Below, piece after piece: positions 7,661 to 16,429 of a stretch of DNA of 38,037 nucleotides. The stretch's first letter is position 1; the number at the start of each line of letters is the position of its first letter. The translations under genes and the position numbers were made by a program. The stretch is from CAZDVK01 sp964508915 (GTDB lineage Bacteria; Pseudomonadota; Alphaproteobacteria; Paracaedibacterales; CAIULA01), in NCBI GenBank assembly GCA_964508915.1, contig CAZDVK010000014.1, forward strand, positions 1 through 38,037, written 5' to 3'. The notes below the pieces were generated by a model. The model was not told the DNA's origin. It did not search any database and was given only the letters and a program-made list of their open reading frames with translations.

Positions 7661-8623
7661 TTGACACCAGAACCAGCGCTTATTTTAGAATTTCGTGACA
7701 ACCACCTGTTATCGCAACTGGTTGGTCCTCAGGATCGTTACTTATTGCTTGTGGAACAACGCCTGGGTGTTAATTTGTCACTTCGTGGCAATAAAATTGC
7801 GATTGTTGGGCCAGCCTTAGAATCCAGTTATGCACAAAAAGCTTTGCAGCATTTATATTCCTTATTGGCTAAAGGTCATATTGTGGAGGCAGCTGAAGTT
7901 GATTCAGCCATTCGTTTGGCTATGCAGCAAGAAGACCATAAGGAAGACGATAAACACCAGGGGCCTGAGGTTTCCATTCAAACGAAGCGGCGGATTGTGT
8001 TTCCAAGAACACCAAGACAGGCCGAATATATTCGTGCCATGCAAACCAAAGAAATGGTGTTTGGCATTGGGCCCGCTGGAACTGGAAAAACTTATTTGGC
8101 TGTGGCACAGGCTGTTTCTTTGTTGTTAGAGGGTAAAATTGAACGCATTATCTTATCACGTCCTGCTGTGGAGGCCGGTGAAAAATTAGGTTTTTTACCC
8201 GGTGACATGCGTGAAAAAGTTGACCCGTATCTGAGGCCCTTATACGATGCCTTGCATGACATGGTCCCACCCGATCAGGTGATGAAGCGCCTCAGTAATG
8301 GGGAAATTGAGGTGGCACCTTTGGCTTTTATGCGCGGTCGAACATTAACCAATGCCTTTGTCATTTTAGATGAAGCCCAAAACACAACAGCCGTTCAAAT
8401 GAAAATGTTTTTAACGCGTCTTGGAAATCATTCACGCATGGTTATTACAGGTGATTTAACACAAATAGACCTGCCCAGTGGTGTTACATCGGGCCTAAGT
8501 GAGGCGCAAAGGGTATTGCAAAATGTTCAGGATATCGCCTTTATAACTTTTGATGAAAAAGATGTGGTTCGCCACCCGCTTGTGGGCAAAATAGTTGCAG
8601 CTTATGACAAAGCAAAGGCGTGA
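7661..8623 (+). CDS. phoH: PhoH family ATPase
   Basis: About 320 aa. It has a P-loop 'GIGPAGTGKTYLAVAQA' (P-loop residues about 137-144), 'SRPAVEAGEKLGFLPGDM', Walker B 'AFVILDEAQNT', and 'ITGDLTQIDLP'. This is the PhoH/NTPase family (COG1702), with an N-terminal region of about 110 residues that is KH-like in relatives. It is a cytoplasmic ATPase linked to RNA metabolism; its exact role is not settled. The start is TTG. I prefer 7661 because GAGAGG (7646-7651) is 9 nt upstream; another TTG at 7655 would be only 3 nt from it. It lies after flgH and converges on the FliJ-like gene with a 7-nt gap. Confidence 0.93.
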   Translation: MTPEPALILEFRDNHLLSQLVGPQDRYLLLVEQRLGVNLSLRGNKIAIVGPALESSYAQKALQHLYSLLAKGHIVEAAEVDSAIRLAMQQEDHKEDDKHQGPEVSIQTKRRIVFPRTPRQAEYIRAMQTKEMVFGIGPAGTGKTYLAVAQAVSLLLEGKIERIILSRPAVEAGEKLGFLPGDMREKVDPYLRPLYDALHDMVPPDQVMKRLSNGEIEVAPLAFMRGRTLTNAFVILDEAQNTTAVQMKMFLTRLGNHSRMVITGDLTQIDLPSGVTSGLSEAQRVLQNVQDIAFITFDEKDVVRHPLVGKIVAAYDKAKA

Positions 8624-8630
8624 ATTATTT

Positions 8631-9062
8631 TTAAGCGTTATGTTTTTGAAAAGCTTTTTTTTGATTGATATCGTCTAACATGTCATTTTCCTGACGCTTT
8701 TCTTCTAAGGCAATTTTTTCTAGCTCATTTTCTTTAACTGTTTCATAAGCTTTTGATTCAGAAAACTCTTCCTGTATTAATTTTAAAATTTCTTCAGCTT
8801 CAACTTCTAGGTTACTGACAATGCTTTGGTGCTGGGCGATCATCTGGCGTGAGTAATCTAAAAAAGATGAATAAGTAACGCTGGCTTCTGAAAACTCTGA
8901 AGCTTTTTCTTGCTCATAAATCATGGAATTTTGAATTGTTTTAATGGCCTTTTGATTTTCTTCAATTTCCTGTTGTTTTTGGGATAGTTGTAAACGCAGC
9001 GTATCTAAATTCTGCTTTTTAAAGCGCAAAAGCTTATCCAAATTTTTAATTAATTTTGACAT
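8631..9062 (-). CDS. fliJ: FliJ-like flagellar export coiled-coil protein
   Basis: 143 aa from the ATG at 9062 (MSKLIKNLDKLLRFKKQNLD). A GTG start at 9122 would add 20 residues that do not look conserved. The protein is almost entirely charged heptad sequence: basic N-terminus 'LDKLLRFKKQNLDTLRLQLSQ', a central 'SFLDYSRQMIAQHQSIVSNLEVE', and a C-terminus 'ELEKIALEEKRQENDMLDD'. FliJ proteins have the same length, the same N-terminal 'L..L.R.K...LD' pattern and the same Glu/Lys-rich end. FliJ is the central stalk of the flagellar export ATPase. Flagellar genes lie 1 kb away. No fliI is adjacent, and FliJ is weakly conserved, so a different coiled-coil protein remains possible. A TATAAT at 9099-9094 fits the shorter start. 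Confidence 0.6.
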   Translation of the reverse strand: MSKLIKNLDKLLRFKKQNLDTLRLQLSQKQQEIEENQKAIKTIQNSMIYEQEKASEFSEASVTYSSFLDYSRQMIAQHQSIVSNLEVEAEEILKLIQEEFSESKAYETVKENELEKIALEEKRQENDMLDDINQKKAFQKHNA

Positions 9063-9169
9063 AAAGGCAGAAATCACAGGTCGTTGATAGATTATTATAA
9101 CTGAAATTAGTTCGCATACCACCCTGCATGCCAGAGCTTGAGGTGATTTTGATGTTATGGGGGTTTGTG

Positions 9170-9197
9170 TTTACAACCCTTCGTGACTTTTTGTCAA
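9170..9197 (-). promoter_or_regulatory. Putative sigma-70 promoter toward fliJ-like gene
   Basis: On the minus strand a perfect -35 TTGACA (9197-9192) is followed after 16 nt by TGTAAA (9175-9170), 4 of 6 to the -10 consensus. A second -10-like TATAAT lies closer to the gene at 9099-9094 but lacks a good -35. Confidence 0.4.
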
Positions 9198-9237
9198 CAC
9201 TCATTCATAATAATTGTAAGATTTGAGATGGGCAATA

Positions 9238-10329
9238 ATGGCTTCAGATATTTTTTTTCCGGTCGCAGGCGTTGATTTTAACCCCCTTATTTTGTTGGGA
9301 TTAGGGGTCTTGGGTGGTTTTGCGTCAGGCATGCTGGGGGTTAGTGGTGGTATTGTTATAACGCCAGGTCTTATTTTTTTTGGTGTTCCCCCGCTTATTG
9401 CTGTTGCATCCCAGTTAATTAATTCCATTGGCACAAATTTAATTGGTTTTATGGGGTATTGGCGCCGCCGTGATGTGGATTTTGGTTTGGCAGTTTATTT
9501 GTTTATTGGTGGAATTTTTGGGGCCGTTTCAGAAATTTATTTACTAGATTTTATTCATAACAAACAAGGGCAAGGGTACGCCAAAATGACCATTGCTTAT
9601 GTGGCTGTGCTCAGCATTTTGGGAATCGTCATGCTGATTCAGAATCTGAAGCATATTTTGTCCAAGGAAACGCGTAAGCAAAAAAAGGCAATAACGATGC
9701 GTTATTGGATGATTTACATACCATTTCATCGTATTTTTAAACGATCTCGCACCGAAATGAGCGTTTTAATACCTTTTATTGTGGGGTTTTTAACAGGGCT
9801 ACTAACATCAACGTTAGGCGGTGGCAATAATTTGTTTATGATGCCCATCGTGTCTTACCTAATTGGCCGTGTGACGCCTGTGGTTTCTGGAACAACTTTG
9901 CTGGCAGCTTTCGCCATAACAACAGCTGTTTCTATCGTTCATGCGTTGCACCAAGACCCGTTTGATGTATACATGGTTTTATTCTTACTGCTGGGAAGCT
10001 CTGTGGGTTCACAGGCTGGTGTTCGATTTAGTTATGTTATGCCAAGGCCTTATTTAGGACTTCTTGCTGGTATTATTGTGCTGTTGATCAGCTCTAAATT
10101 TATTAAAGATTTAATTCAAATGGGTTTTCGTTCCGAGGGGGCTATAAACCCTGCTACACCTTCTTTTGTTCTTCAAGATGGGACGTTTGCAAACTTGTAT
10201 AACAACTTTGCGTACCGGTATACGTTGCTGCACGCTATTATTGGGATTTCTTTGGTTATTGTGATTTCTTTCACGATTGAACAAATAACAAATCGTTTTC
10301 GATACGTCCGGTCTAAAAACGCCTCTTAA
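9238..10329 (+). CDS. TauE/SafE family permease
   Basis: 363 aa from ATG 9238; GGG lies 6 nt upstream. A TTG at 9223 would add five residues without a better ribosome site. It is a polytopic membrane protein with two related halves. Each opens with the family motif: 'GLGVLGGFASGMLGVSGGIVITPGLIFFGVPP' near 27-58 and 'FIVGFLTGLLTSTLGGGNNLFMMPIVSYLIG' near 182-212. This is COG0730/PF01925. Members export or import sulfite, sulfoacetate or other organosulfur anions; the substrate here cannot be read from sequence. A cytoplasmic basic loop (about 140-170) separates the halves. It stands alone, divergent from the fliJ-like gene. Confidence 0.88.
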   Translation: MASDIFFPVAGVDFNPLILLGLGVLGGFASGMLGVSGGIVITPGLIFFGVPPLIAVASQLINSIGTNLIGFMGYWRRRDVDFGLAVYLFIGGIFGAVSEIYLLDFIHNKQGQGYAKMTIAYVAVLSILGIVMLIQNLKHILSKETRKQKKAITMRYWMIYIPFHRIFKRSRTEMSVLIPFIVGFLTGLLTSTLGGGNNLFMMPIVSYLIGRVTPVVSGTTLLAAFAITTAVSIVHALHQDPFDVYMVLFLLLGSSVGSQAGVRFSYVMPRPYLGLLAGIIVLLISSKFIKDLIQMGFRSEGAINPATPSFVLQDGTFANLYNNFAYRYTLLHAIIGISLVIVISFTIEQITNRFRYVRSKNAS

Positions 10330-10514
10330 ATCCAAGTAATCTAGATTTTTTAGTTTTCAATCTATCATAATTTTTGCTGTCTAAGGTGGTGTGCCAAAAT
10401 ATTTTAGAACGATCATTCCTATTTTTTTATGACTTTGCATTAAAATTAATAAAAAATTAACGTATTTATGCAAAAATATAAAAAGGATGCTAATTCTGGA
10501 AAGGATGGCGCTAT

Positions 10515-11069
10515 ATGACGATACGTAGAAAATCTTTTTGCTTTGCGTTGTTATCTTACAGTCTTTGTTTTTCTGTTTTTGGAGTGGAGATAGAGGGTGA
10601 ACCCTCATCCCCTTTAGCATATGCGTCGTCTGTGTCTATGGGTAGCGGTGATAGCGTGGCATGGTGGGATGATGGTGAAGAAGAATGCCCGCCTTTTTCT
10701 TTGCGTGTTTTGCCGCTAAAAATTCCTGAAGGTAGTGAGCCTGAGGACTTTCAAATTCTTTTAACGGTTGGGAACGGATACAGGAAAAAACTAACAGGTT
10801 ATGAAGAGGTTCTTTATATTCCGTATGAAGTTTTTGATGGAGATGTGGGGTGTGATGGTAGGGTTCGAATCACATATTCACCCCGTAAGGTGTTACAAAA
10901 CGGAAAACGTAAAGCACAGTTATATCAAAAATTTTCTTTTGCTGATTTAAGCGCGGACCACACGGAAGGTCTTTTGGAATTTTCCATTCGTCTTATGAAA
11001 GTAAGGCAAAAAGGAAAAAAGAAAGAGGCTGTTATGTTAGGCATTGACCAGGCAGGACTGCCTTTCTGA
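10515..11069 (+). CDS. Predicted secreted protein, family unknown
   Basis: 184 aa. I do not recognise a family. It has a basic n-region (MTIRRK) and a hydrophobic stretch (7-23), and a signal peptidase site is likely near residues 23-26. The mature part starts Ser/Gly-rich and acidic ('AWWDDGEEECPP', 49-60), then alternates hydrophobic and polar residues in a beta-rich way, with two cysteines (C58, C113) that could form a disulfide. It ends with a strongly basic 'RQKGKKKEAVML'. AAGGA (10501-10505) 9 nt before the ATG supports the start. It is flanked by a TauE permease and a CDF transporter with no operon link. It may be a lineage-specific envelope or effector protein; that is inference. Confidence 0.6.
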   Translation: MTIRRKSFCFALLSYSLCFSVFGVEIEGEPSSPLAYASSVSMGSGDSVAWWDDGEEECPPFSLRVLPLKIPEGSEPEDFQILLTVGNGYRKKLTGYEEVLYIPYEVFDGDVGCDGRVRITYSPRKVLQNGKRKAQLYQKFSFADLSADHTEGLLEFSIRLMKVRQKGKKKEAVMLGIDQAGLPF

Positions 11070-11080
11070 TTTAGTAATTG

Positions 11081-11108
11081 AATCAAAATCTTTTTGTAAA
11101 TTTTGATT
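11081..11108. repeat. AT-rich inverted repeat between secreted-protein gene and CDF gene
   Basis: AATCAAAAT (11081-11089) and ATTTTGATT (11100-11108) are perfect complements around a 10-nt loop; two flanking G-T pairs could extend the stem. No T tract follows, so it is not a standard terminator. It may be an operator or an mRNA 3' structure. Confidence 0.5.
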
Positions 11109-11171
11109 TGGCAAGCAAAAAACCACTCGTTATAGTCAAGCTTGTATTCCTTTTCTAAAGAGATTTGCCTT

Positions 11172-12059
11172 GTGGTAAGTAATCGTCATAACACCTTAAT
11201 GCGTGCTGCGACGCTGACGGCGGCTTTTTTTGCTATTGTAATGGTGACAGGTAAATTTGTGGCCTTTCAGTTGACAGGGGCCTTAAGCATTCAGGCAAGT
11301 TTGGTTGATTCTTTGTTGGATGCCTGCGCGTCTGTCATTAATTTTTTTGCAGTAACGCATGCATTACGTCCAGCAGATAAAGAACATCGTTTTGGTCATG
11401 GAAAGGCTGAGGCTTTAGCTGGCCTTGGACAATCTTTGCTCATTGCGGGTTCTTCGTTTTGGCTGCTGCACGATATTGTGAACCGTTTTTACGAACCGCA
11501 CATTATTGAACTGAATAAACCAGCGCTGTACGTCATGCTGGTATCAACCGTATTAACAGCATTTTTGATTTTGTTTCAAAGGTATGTGATTCAACGAACC
11601 CATTCGTTGGCCATTGCAGCAGACAAGTTGCACTATGAAACAGATTTGTTGGCGAATGTGGCTGTTATGGTTACGTTGGGTGTTTCTTCCATTTGGGGAT
11701 TTTTATACTTAGATATTGTGGTTGCAACTTTAATTGCAGCCTACATTTTATGGGGGTCTTGGTCTATTGTTATGCGTAGTTTTGATGTTTTAATGGACAA
11801 AGAATTACCAGATGAAGCTATTGCCAAAATCGAAGAAGTTGTGTTGAAACATCCATCAGTTTTAGGTATTCATGATTTACGAACGCGTAGCTCTGGCCAG
11901 ACAGAATTTATTCAAATGCATGTGGATATGGATGAAACGTTAACATTAAAAGAGGCGCATGCCATTGCTGATGAGTTGGAGGAGGCGCTGCTTATTGCTT
12001 TTCCAAAAGCGCAAATTATTATTCACCAAGACCCAGTTAAAAGGCAACTTAAGGATTAA
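11172..12059 (+). CDS. Cation diffusion facilitator family transporter (FieF/CzcD-like)
   Basis: About 295 aa from GTG 11172. An AAAGAGA ribosome site (11157-11163) is 8 nt upstream, which is why I prefer it to the TTG at 11142. It has six predicted membrane helices with the CDF signature in helix 2 'SLVDSLLDACASVINF' (Asp pair for metal), 'HRFGHGKAEALAGLGQS' after helix 2, and the second site 'DKLHYETDLLANVAVM' (H..D) in helix 5. The cytoplasmic C-terminal domain follows, with 'HDLRTRSSGQTEFIQMHVDMD' and 'IIIHQDP'. It exports divalent metals such as Zn, Fe, Co or Cd by proton exchange. It is 3 nt before ligA. Confidence 0.92.
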   Translation: MVSNRHNTLMRAATLTAAFFAIVMVTGKFVAFQLTGALSIQASLVDSLLDACASVINFFAVTHALRPADKEHRFGHGKAEALAGLGQSLLIAGSSFWLLHDIVNRFYEPHIIELNKPALYVMLVSTVLTAFLILFQRYVIQRTHSLAIAADKLHYETDLLANVAVMVTLGVSSIWGFLYLDIVVATLIAAYILWGSWSIVMRSFDVLMDKELPDEAIAKIEEVVLKHPSVLGIHDLRTRSSGQTEFIQMHVDMDETLTLKEAHAIADELEEALLIAFPKAQIIIHQDPVKRQLKD

Positions 12060-12062
12060 AAC

Positions 12063-14105
12063 ATGGTCACGCATTCTTTATCTCGGCCTGAAGCGCAAGC
12101 TGAACTTGAACGTTTAGCTAAAGAAATTGCCCATCATGACCATTGTTATTATCATTTGGCACAACCTGAAATTTCGGATGAGGCGTACGATGCCCTTCGC
12201 AAAAAAAATGAAGAAATAGAGCGTCTTTATCCGGAACTGCGGCGTTTGGACAGCCCAAGTCATCGGGTTGGGGCCACACCTTCGCCGGAGTTTGAAAAAG
12301 TAAAACACCGAAAGCCAATGCTTTCTTTAGATAACGCTTTCAATGCTGACGATGTGGCTAATTTTTTTAAAAAAGTGCGACGGTTTTTAAAATTTTCAGA
12401 TGATCAGTCTATTGACGTGGTTGTGGAACCTAAAATTGATGGCTTATCAGCATCGCTGCATTACCAAGGCGGGGTGTTTGTTTTAGGTGCAACGCGTGGA
12501 GATGGACAGGAGGGTGAAAATATCACCCCTAATTTACGTACGATTCAGGATATTCCCTTAAGTCTTCAAGGCAATGATTTCCCCAAAAACATTGATGTGC
12601 GGGGCGAAGTATACATGACAAAAGCTGATTTCGATGCTTTAAATGCTGAGCGTTTAAAAGCAGGCGAAGCCCCTTTTGCTAACCCACGTAATGCAGCAGC
12701 AGGTTCTTTACGACAGCTGGATTCAGCCATTACGGCTAAGCGACCGTTACGTTTTTTTGCCTATGCTTATGAAGCATTATCAGGGGGGGAAGACGAAACC
12801 CAATGGGGGTGTTTAGAATCTCTTAAAAAATGGGGGTTTGTCACAAACCCCTATAACCAGCTGTGTCACAATATGGATGAAGCTTTGGTTTATTATGGTG
12901 AATTAGAAAAAAATAGAACTGACTTACCCTATGAAATAGATGGGTTGGTTTATAAAACCAACAGCTTAGCATTACAAAATAGACTGGGGTCAGTGGGGCG
13001 TTCACCGCGCCATTCCATAGCCCATAAATTTGTTGCAGAAAAAGCCCAAACTATTTTGAAAGCTATTGATATTCAGGTTGGCCGTACGGGTGTTTTAACG
13101 CCTGTTGCAATTCTAGAACCTGTTTTGGTTCGGGGTGTAACCGTTAGCCGGGCAAGTTTACATAATGAAGATGAACTGAAACGTAAAGATATTCGTGTGG
13201 GCGATATGGTTGTGGTGCAGCGGGCTGGTGATGTGATTCCCCAGGTTATTGACCGGATTTTGGAGAAACGCCCCCATGGTTCAGTTCCATTTGTATTTCC
13301 AACGCACTGCCCGGTTTGCCAAATGCCGGTTGTTCAGGTAGAGGGGCAAGTTGCCAAGCGCTGCACGAATTATGGATGTTCTGCCCAGGCGATTGAGCGT
13401 TTAAAGCATTTTGTGAGCCGTGATGCATTTGATATAGACGGTTTAGGCGAAAAAATAATTGAAGAATTTTTTCAGGAAGGTTGGCTTTTAACACCTGTCG
13501 ATTTATTTTATTTAGAAAAAAACATTGGCCATGTGTTGGAAAAACGTGAGGGGTGGGGCCAGTTATCAGCACATAATTTGTTTACAGCCATTCGAAAAAG
13601 AAAAGCCATTTCCTTAGATCGTTTTATTTATGCCTTGGGTATTCCTCAGGTGGGGGTAACAACGGCCAAATTGTTGGCTAAACACTACGGAACATGGGCG
13701 CATTTTAGTGAGGCAACATCAGAAGATTTGCTGTCTATAGAAGGTATTGGCCCTATTATGGCCCAAGATATTGGGGACTTTTTTAAGAATTCAACAGTTC
13801 AAAAAATGATTTCTGATCTGTTGCAAGATCTTGAAGTGCTTCCACTTGAAGCGATTGAAACGTCCAATAGCCCTTTGCATGGTAAAACGGTTGTTTTTAC
13901 AGGTACATTGGTAACTTTGGGACGTCAAGAAGCGAAAGCCCAAGCTGAACGATTGGGTGCCAAAGTCAGTGGTTCTGTTTCACCTAAAACGCATTATGTT
14001 GTTGCGGGAAGTGATGCCGGTAGTAAGCTAAAGGCGGCACAAGAATTAAACGTTGCAATTTTAACGGAAGACCAGTGGCTTGATTTGGTTCGTCAGGCAA
14101 GCTAA
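12063..14105 (+). CDS. ligA: NAD-dependent DNA ligase LigA
   Basis: 680 aa, the normal length. The N-terminal Ia domain has 'YYHLAQPEISDEAYDAL'. The adenylation motif 'VEPKIDGLSAS' gives the AMP-accepting Lys124. 'RGEVYMTKADF' and 'NPRNAAAGSLRQLD' are further nucleotidyltransferase motifs. The OB fold has 'VQVGRTGVLTPVAILEPV', a zinc finger uses four cysteines in 'CPVCQMPVV...RCTNYGC', then HhH repeats and a C-terminal BRCT domain ('LHGKTVVFTGTL' from about residue 604) follow. It seals nicks in replication and repair. AAGGA precedes the ATG. It follows the CDF gene by 3 nt. Confidence 0.98.
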   Translation: MVTHSLSRPEAQAELERLAKEIAHHDHCYYHLAQPEISDEAYDALRKKNEEIERLYPELRRLDSPSHRVGATPSPEFEKVKHRKPMLSLDNAFNADDVANFFKKVRRFLKFSDDQSIDVVVEPKIDGLSASLHYQGGVFVLGATRGDGQEGENITPNLRTIQDIPLSLQGNDFPKNIDVRGEVYMTKADFDALNAERLKAGEAPFANPRNAAAGSLRQLDSAITAKRPLRFFAYAYEALSGGEDETQWGCLESLKKWGFVTNPYNQLCHNMDEALVYYGELEKNRTDLPYEIDGLVYKTNSLALQNRLGSVGRSPRHSIAHKFVAEKAQTILKAIDIQVGRTGVLTPVAILEPVLVRGVTVSRASLHNEDELKRKDIRVGDMVVVQRAGDVIPQVIDRILEKRPHGSVPFVFPTHCPVCQMPVVQVEGQVAKRCTNYGCSAQAIERLKHFVSRDAFDIDGLGEKIIEEFFQEGWLLTPVDLFYLEKNIGHVLEKREGWGQLSAHNLFTAIRKRKAISLDRFIYALGIPQVGVTTAKLLAKHYGTWAHFSEATSEDLLSIEGIGPIMAQDIGDFFKNSTVQKMISDLLQDLEVLPLEAIETSNSPLHGKTVVFTGTLVTLGRQEAKAQAERLGAKVSGSVSPKTHYVVAGSDAGSKLKAAQELNVAILTEDQWLDLVRQAS

Positions 14106-14240
14106 GTAAAATACGGGGTGATTTTTTTTATTTTTCTTAAGAAATGTGGTTATTGTAATTTTTTTTGAATTATGTTGAAAAAAGGCTTCTTTTTTGATAG
14201 AAGTTGAAACAAGTTTATCGAATTTTAAGGGTCCTAACAA

Positions 14241-14435
14241 ATGGCTGTTCCAAAGAAAAAAACATCGCAATCTCGTCGGGGGATGCGTCGCTCGCACCAT
14301 GGTCTGGCTTCTATTAACACGGCAGAATGCAAAAATTGCGGTTCTCAAAAGCTGCCTCATCACATTTGTGATTCATGTGGTCACTACGATGGGCGCCAGG
14401 TTTTTAAAACCAAACAAGATAAAGTTTCTGAATAA
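14241..14435 (+). CDS. rpmF: 50S ribosomal protein L32
   Basis: 64 aa, starting MAVPKKKTSQSRRGMRRSHH, with a zinc ribbon 'CKNCGS...HICDSCGHYDG' that keeps the CxxC...CxxC ligands. It is a structural protein of the large subunit. AAGGG 9 nt upstream supports the start. The 135-nt gap after ligA must contain the promoter. It is followed 3 nt later by plsX, the standard rpmF-plsX-fabH order. Confidence 0.97.
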   Translation: MAVPKKKTSQSRRGMRRSHHGLASINTAECKNCGSQKLPHHICDSCGHYDGRQVFKTKQDKVSE

Positions 14436-14438
14436 TTT

Positions 14439-15470
14439 ATGTCTTTAACACTGGCCCTTGATGCCATGGGTGGCGATGCTGGCGCCCCTATGGTTGTTCA
14501 CGGCGCCAGTATCGCCTTAGGTCACCTTCAAGGTTTGAAGGTGAATTTTCTTTTTTTTGGTGATAAAGCTTCTATCGACAAAGAATTAGCTTTATACCCC
14601 AATCTTCAGCATGTTTCCCAAGTTGTCCATACGGATACAATTATAACAAGCGACACGAAACCATCTTCTGCTGTTAGGCGGGGCCGCACGTCCAATATGG
14701 GAATGGCGATTGATGCTGTGGCTCAAGGCAAGGCGTGTGCTGTTGTTTCTGCGGGTAATACAGGGGCTTACATGGCCTTGTCTAAGTTGATTTTAAAAAC
14801 CCTTGACGGGGTAGATCGACCGGCTATTCCTGCCATTTTGCCAAGTATTCGTTCGCGGTGTATTGTTCTTGACGTGGGCGCTAATGTGGCGTGTACCCCT
14901 GAAGTTTTATTGCAATTTGCTTTAATGGGGGAAGCATTTGCCAGTTATTTATTCAAAATTGATAAACCAGCTGTGGGTCTTTTGAATGTTGGTTCTGAAG
15001 AATTGAAGGGGAATTCTGTGGTGCAGGGGGCTTACCAACTGTTAAAGCAGGTTCACGATATGAATTTCTATGGTTTTGTGGAAGGTGATGACATTGCTGC
15101 CGGCAAAACGGATGTTATTGTAACGGATGGCTTTTCAGGAAATATTGCCCTTAAAACCATTGAAGGGACAGCACATTTAATTCGTCATTTTTTGAAGGAA
15201 GCTTTAGAAAGCTCTGTTTTTGGAAAAATTGGGTATTTGATTGCCCGGGGTGCTTTTAAAAGGCTTCAAAAACGCACAGACCCAAGGCTTTATAACGGCG
15301 CTCTCTTTTTAGGCTTGCAGGGAATTGCCGTTAAAAGTCATGGTGGTACAGATGCCATTGGTTTTGCTAATGCGATTCAGACGGCAGTTCATATGGCCCA
15401 GCAAGATTTTACACATCATGTGGCAGAGCGCTTAAAGTTGATTCATACAATTCAAGGAACAGAAAAATGA
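14439..15470 (+). CDS. plsX: Phosphate acyltransferase PlsX
   Basis: 343 aa. It makes acyl-phosphate from acyl-ACP for phospholipid synthesis. It shows 'LALDAMGGDAGAPMVV' at the N-terminus, 'SSAVRRGRTSNMGMAID', 'GAVVSAGNTGAYMAL'-type 'AVVSAGNTGAYMALS', 'LDVGANVACTPE', 'GNSVVQGAYQLL', 'FVEGDDIAAGKTDVIVTDGFSGNIALKT'-region residues, and a C-terminal 'GLQGIAVKSHGGTDAIGFANAI'. Length is normal. It overlaps fabH by 4 nt (ATGA). Confidence 0.97.
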   Translation: MSLTLALDAMGGDAGAPMVVHGASIALGHLQGLKVNFLFFGDKASIDKELALYPNLQHVSQVVHTDTIITSDTKPSSAVRRGRTSNMGMAIDAVAQGKACAVVSAGNTGAYMALSKLILKTLDGVDRPAIPAILPSIRSRCIVLDVGANVACTPEVLLQFALMGEAFASYLFKIDKPAVGLLNVGSEELKGNSVVQGAYQLLKQVHDMNFYGFVEGDDIAAGKTDVIVTDGFSGNIALKTIEGTAHLIRHFLKEALESSVFGKIGYLIARGAFKRLQKRTDPRLYNGALFLGLQGIAVKSHGGTDAIGFANAIQTAVHMAQQDFTHHVAERLKLIHTIQGTEK

Positions 15471-16423
15471 CATGTCGGGCGCAAGTTATTGGGTGGGGTT
15501 CATATTTGCCAGAGCGGGTTTTGACCAACCAAGATTTGCCAGAGTCTTTAAATACTTCCGATGCGTGGATTCGTGAACGTACAGGTATTGAAAAGCGTCA
15601 TGTTGTGGGTGACACAGAAACATGTGCTGATTTGGGCACAAAGGCGGCACAAAAGGCCCTTAACGAAGCAGGTGTTACCGCTGATTCCATTGACATGATT
15701 GTTGTGGCAACAACCACACCAGACCATCCTTTTCCAGCTGTTGCCATGGGAATTCAGGCACAGCTGGGCGCAAAAAATGCTTTTGGGTTTGATGTTCAGG
15801 CTGTTTGTTCTGGGTTTGTTTATGCCTTATCGGTGGCGGATCAATTTATTCGAACAGGACAGGTTCAAACAGTTTTGGTTGTGGGGTGTGAAACCATGTC
15901 ACGACTTTTGAATTGGGAAGATCGCGGCACATGTGTTTTATTTGGGGATGGGGCTGGCGCGTTGGTATTAAAAGCAGTTCCTGAAACGGATAACCGCCAT
16001 ATTTTATCAACCCATTTGTTTTCTGATGGGAATTTTTACAAGTCATTGTATGTTGAGCCAACGGAAGGTCCCCGTGGTTATATTCACATGGAGGGGCGCG
16101 AGATTTTCAAACACGCCGTTCAAAAAATAGGGGAAGCTGTTGAAAAAGCTTTGGAAGCCAATAATTTAAAGACAGAAGATATTCAATGGTTTGTGCCCCA
16201 TCAAGCCAACAAACGTATTATTGATGGCATTTGTGAAAAATTTAATTTGCCGTTTGATCGGGTTATTTATACAGTTCAAAACCACGCCAATACGTCGTCA
16301 GCTTCGATCCCTTTGGCCTTGTGCGAAGGGGCTGATTCTGGAAAAATTAAAAAAGGTGATTTAGTTTTAATTGAAGCTTTAGGTGGGGGGTTGACGTGGG
16401 GTTCTGCCCTAATACGTTGGTGA
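15467..16423 (+). CDS. fabH: 3-oxoacyl-ACP synthase III
   Basis: 318 aa. It condenses acetyl-CoA with malonyl-ACP to start fatty acid synthesis. The catalytic triad is visible: Cys114 in 'DVQAVCSGFVYAL', His245 in 'VPHQANKRI' and Asn275 in 'NHANTSSAS'. The N-terminal 'GWGSYLPERVLTN' and 'RTGIEKRH' are standard, and the C-terminal 'ALGGGLTWGSALIRW' is canonical. It is coupled to plsX by overlap and lies 6 nt before ihfA. Confidence 0.97.
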   Translation: MTCRAQVIGWGSYLPERVLTNQDLPESLNTSDAWIRERTGIEKRHVVGDTETCADLGTKAAQKALNEAGVTADSIDMIVVATTTPDHPFPAVAMGIQAQLGAKNAFGFDVQAVCSGFVYALSVADQFIRTGQVQTVLVVGCETMSRLLNWEDRGTCVLFGDGAGALVLKAVPETDNRHILSTHLFSDGNFYKSLYVEPTEGPRGYIHMEGREIFKHAVQKIGEAVEKALEANNLKTEDIQWFVPHQANKRIIDGICEKFNLPFDRVIYTVQNHANTSSASIPLALCEGADSGKIKKGDLVLIEALGGGLTWGSALIRW

Positions 16424-16429
16424 AAAAAT

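Noticed and set aside
9123..9160. Sigma-54 promoter for the fliJ-like gene (TGGCATGCAGGG region, minus strand)
   Set aside because: The GC of the -12 element is absent at the required spacing; a sigma-70 pattern fits better.
10860..10875. tRNA T-loop-like GGTTCGAATC
   Set aside because: It lies inside an ORF with a good start and signal peptide, and no acceptor or anticodon stems can be formed around it.
11050..11063. AGGCAG/CTGCCT hairpin at the end of the orphan secreted gene
   Set aside because: The loop would be two bases and only a weak T run follows, so it is not supported as a terminator.
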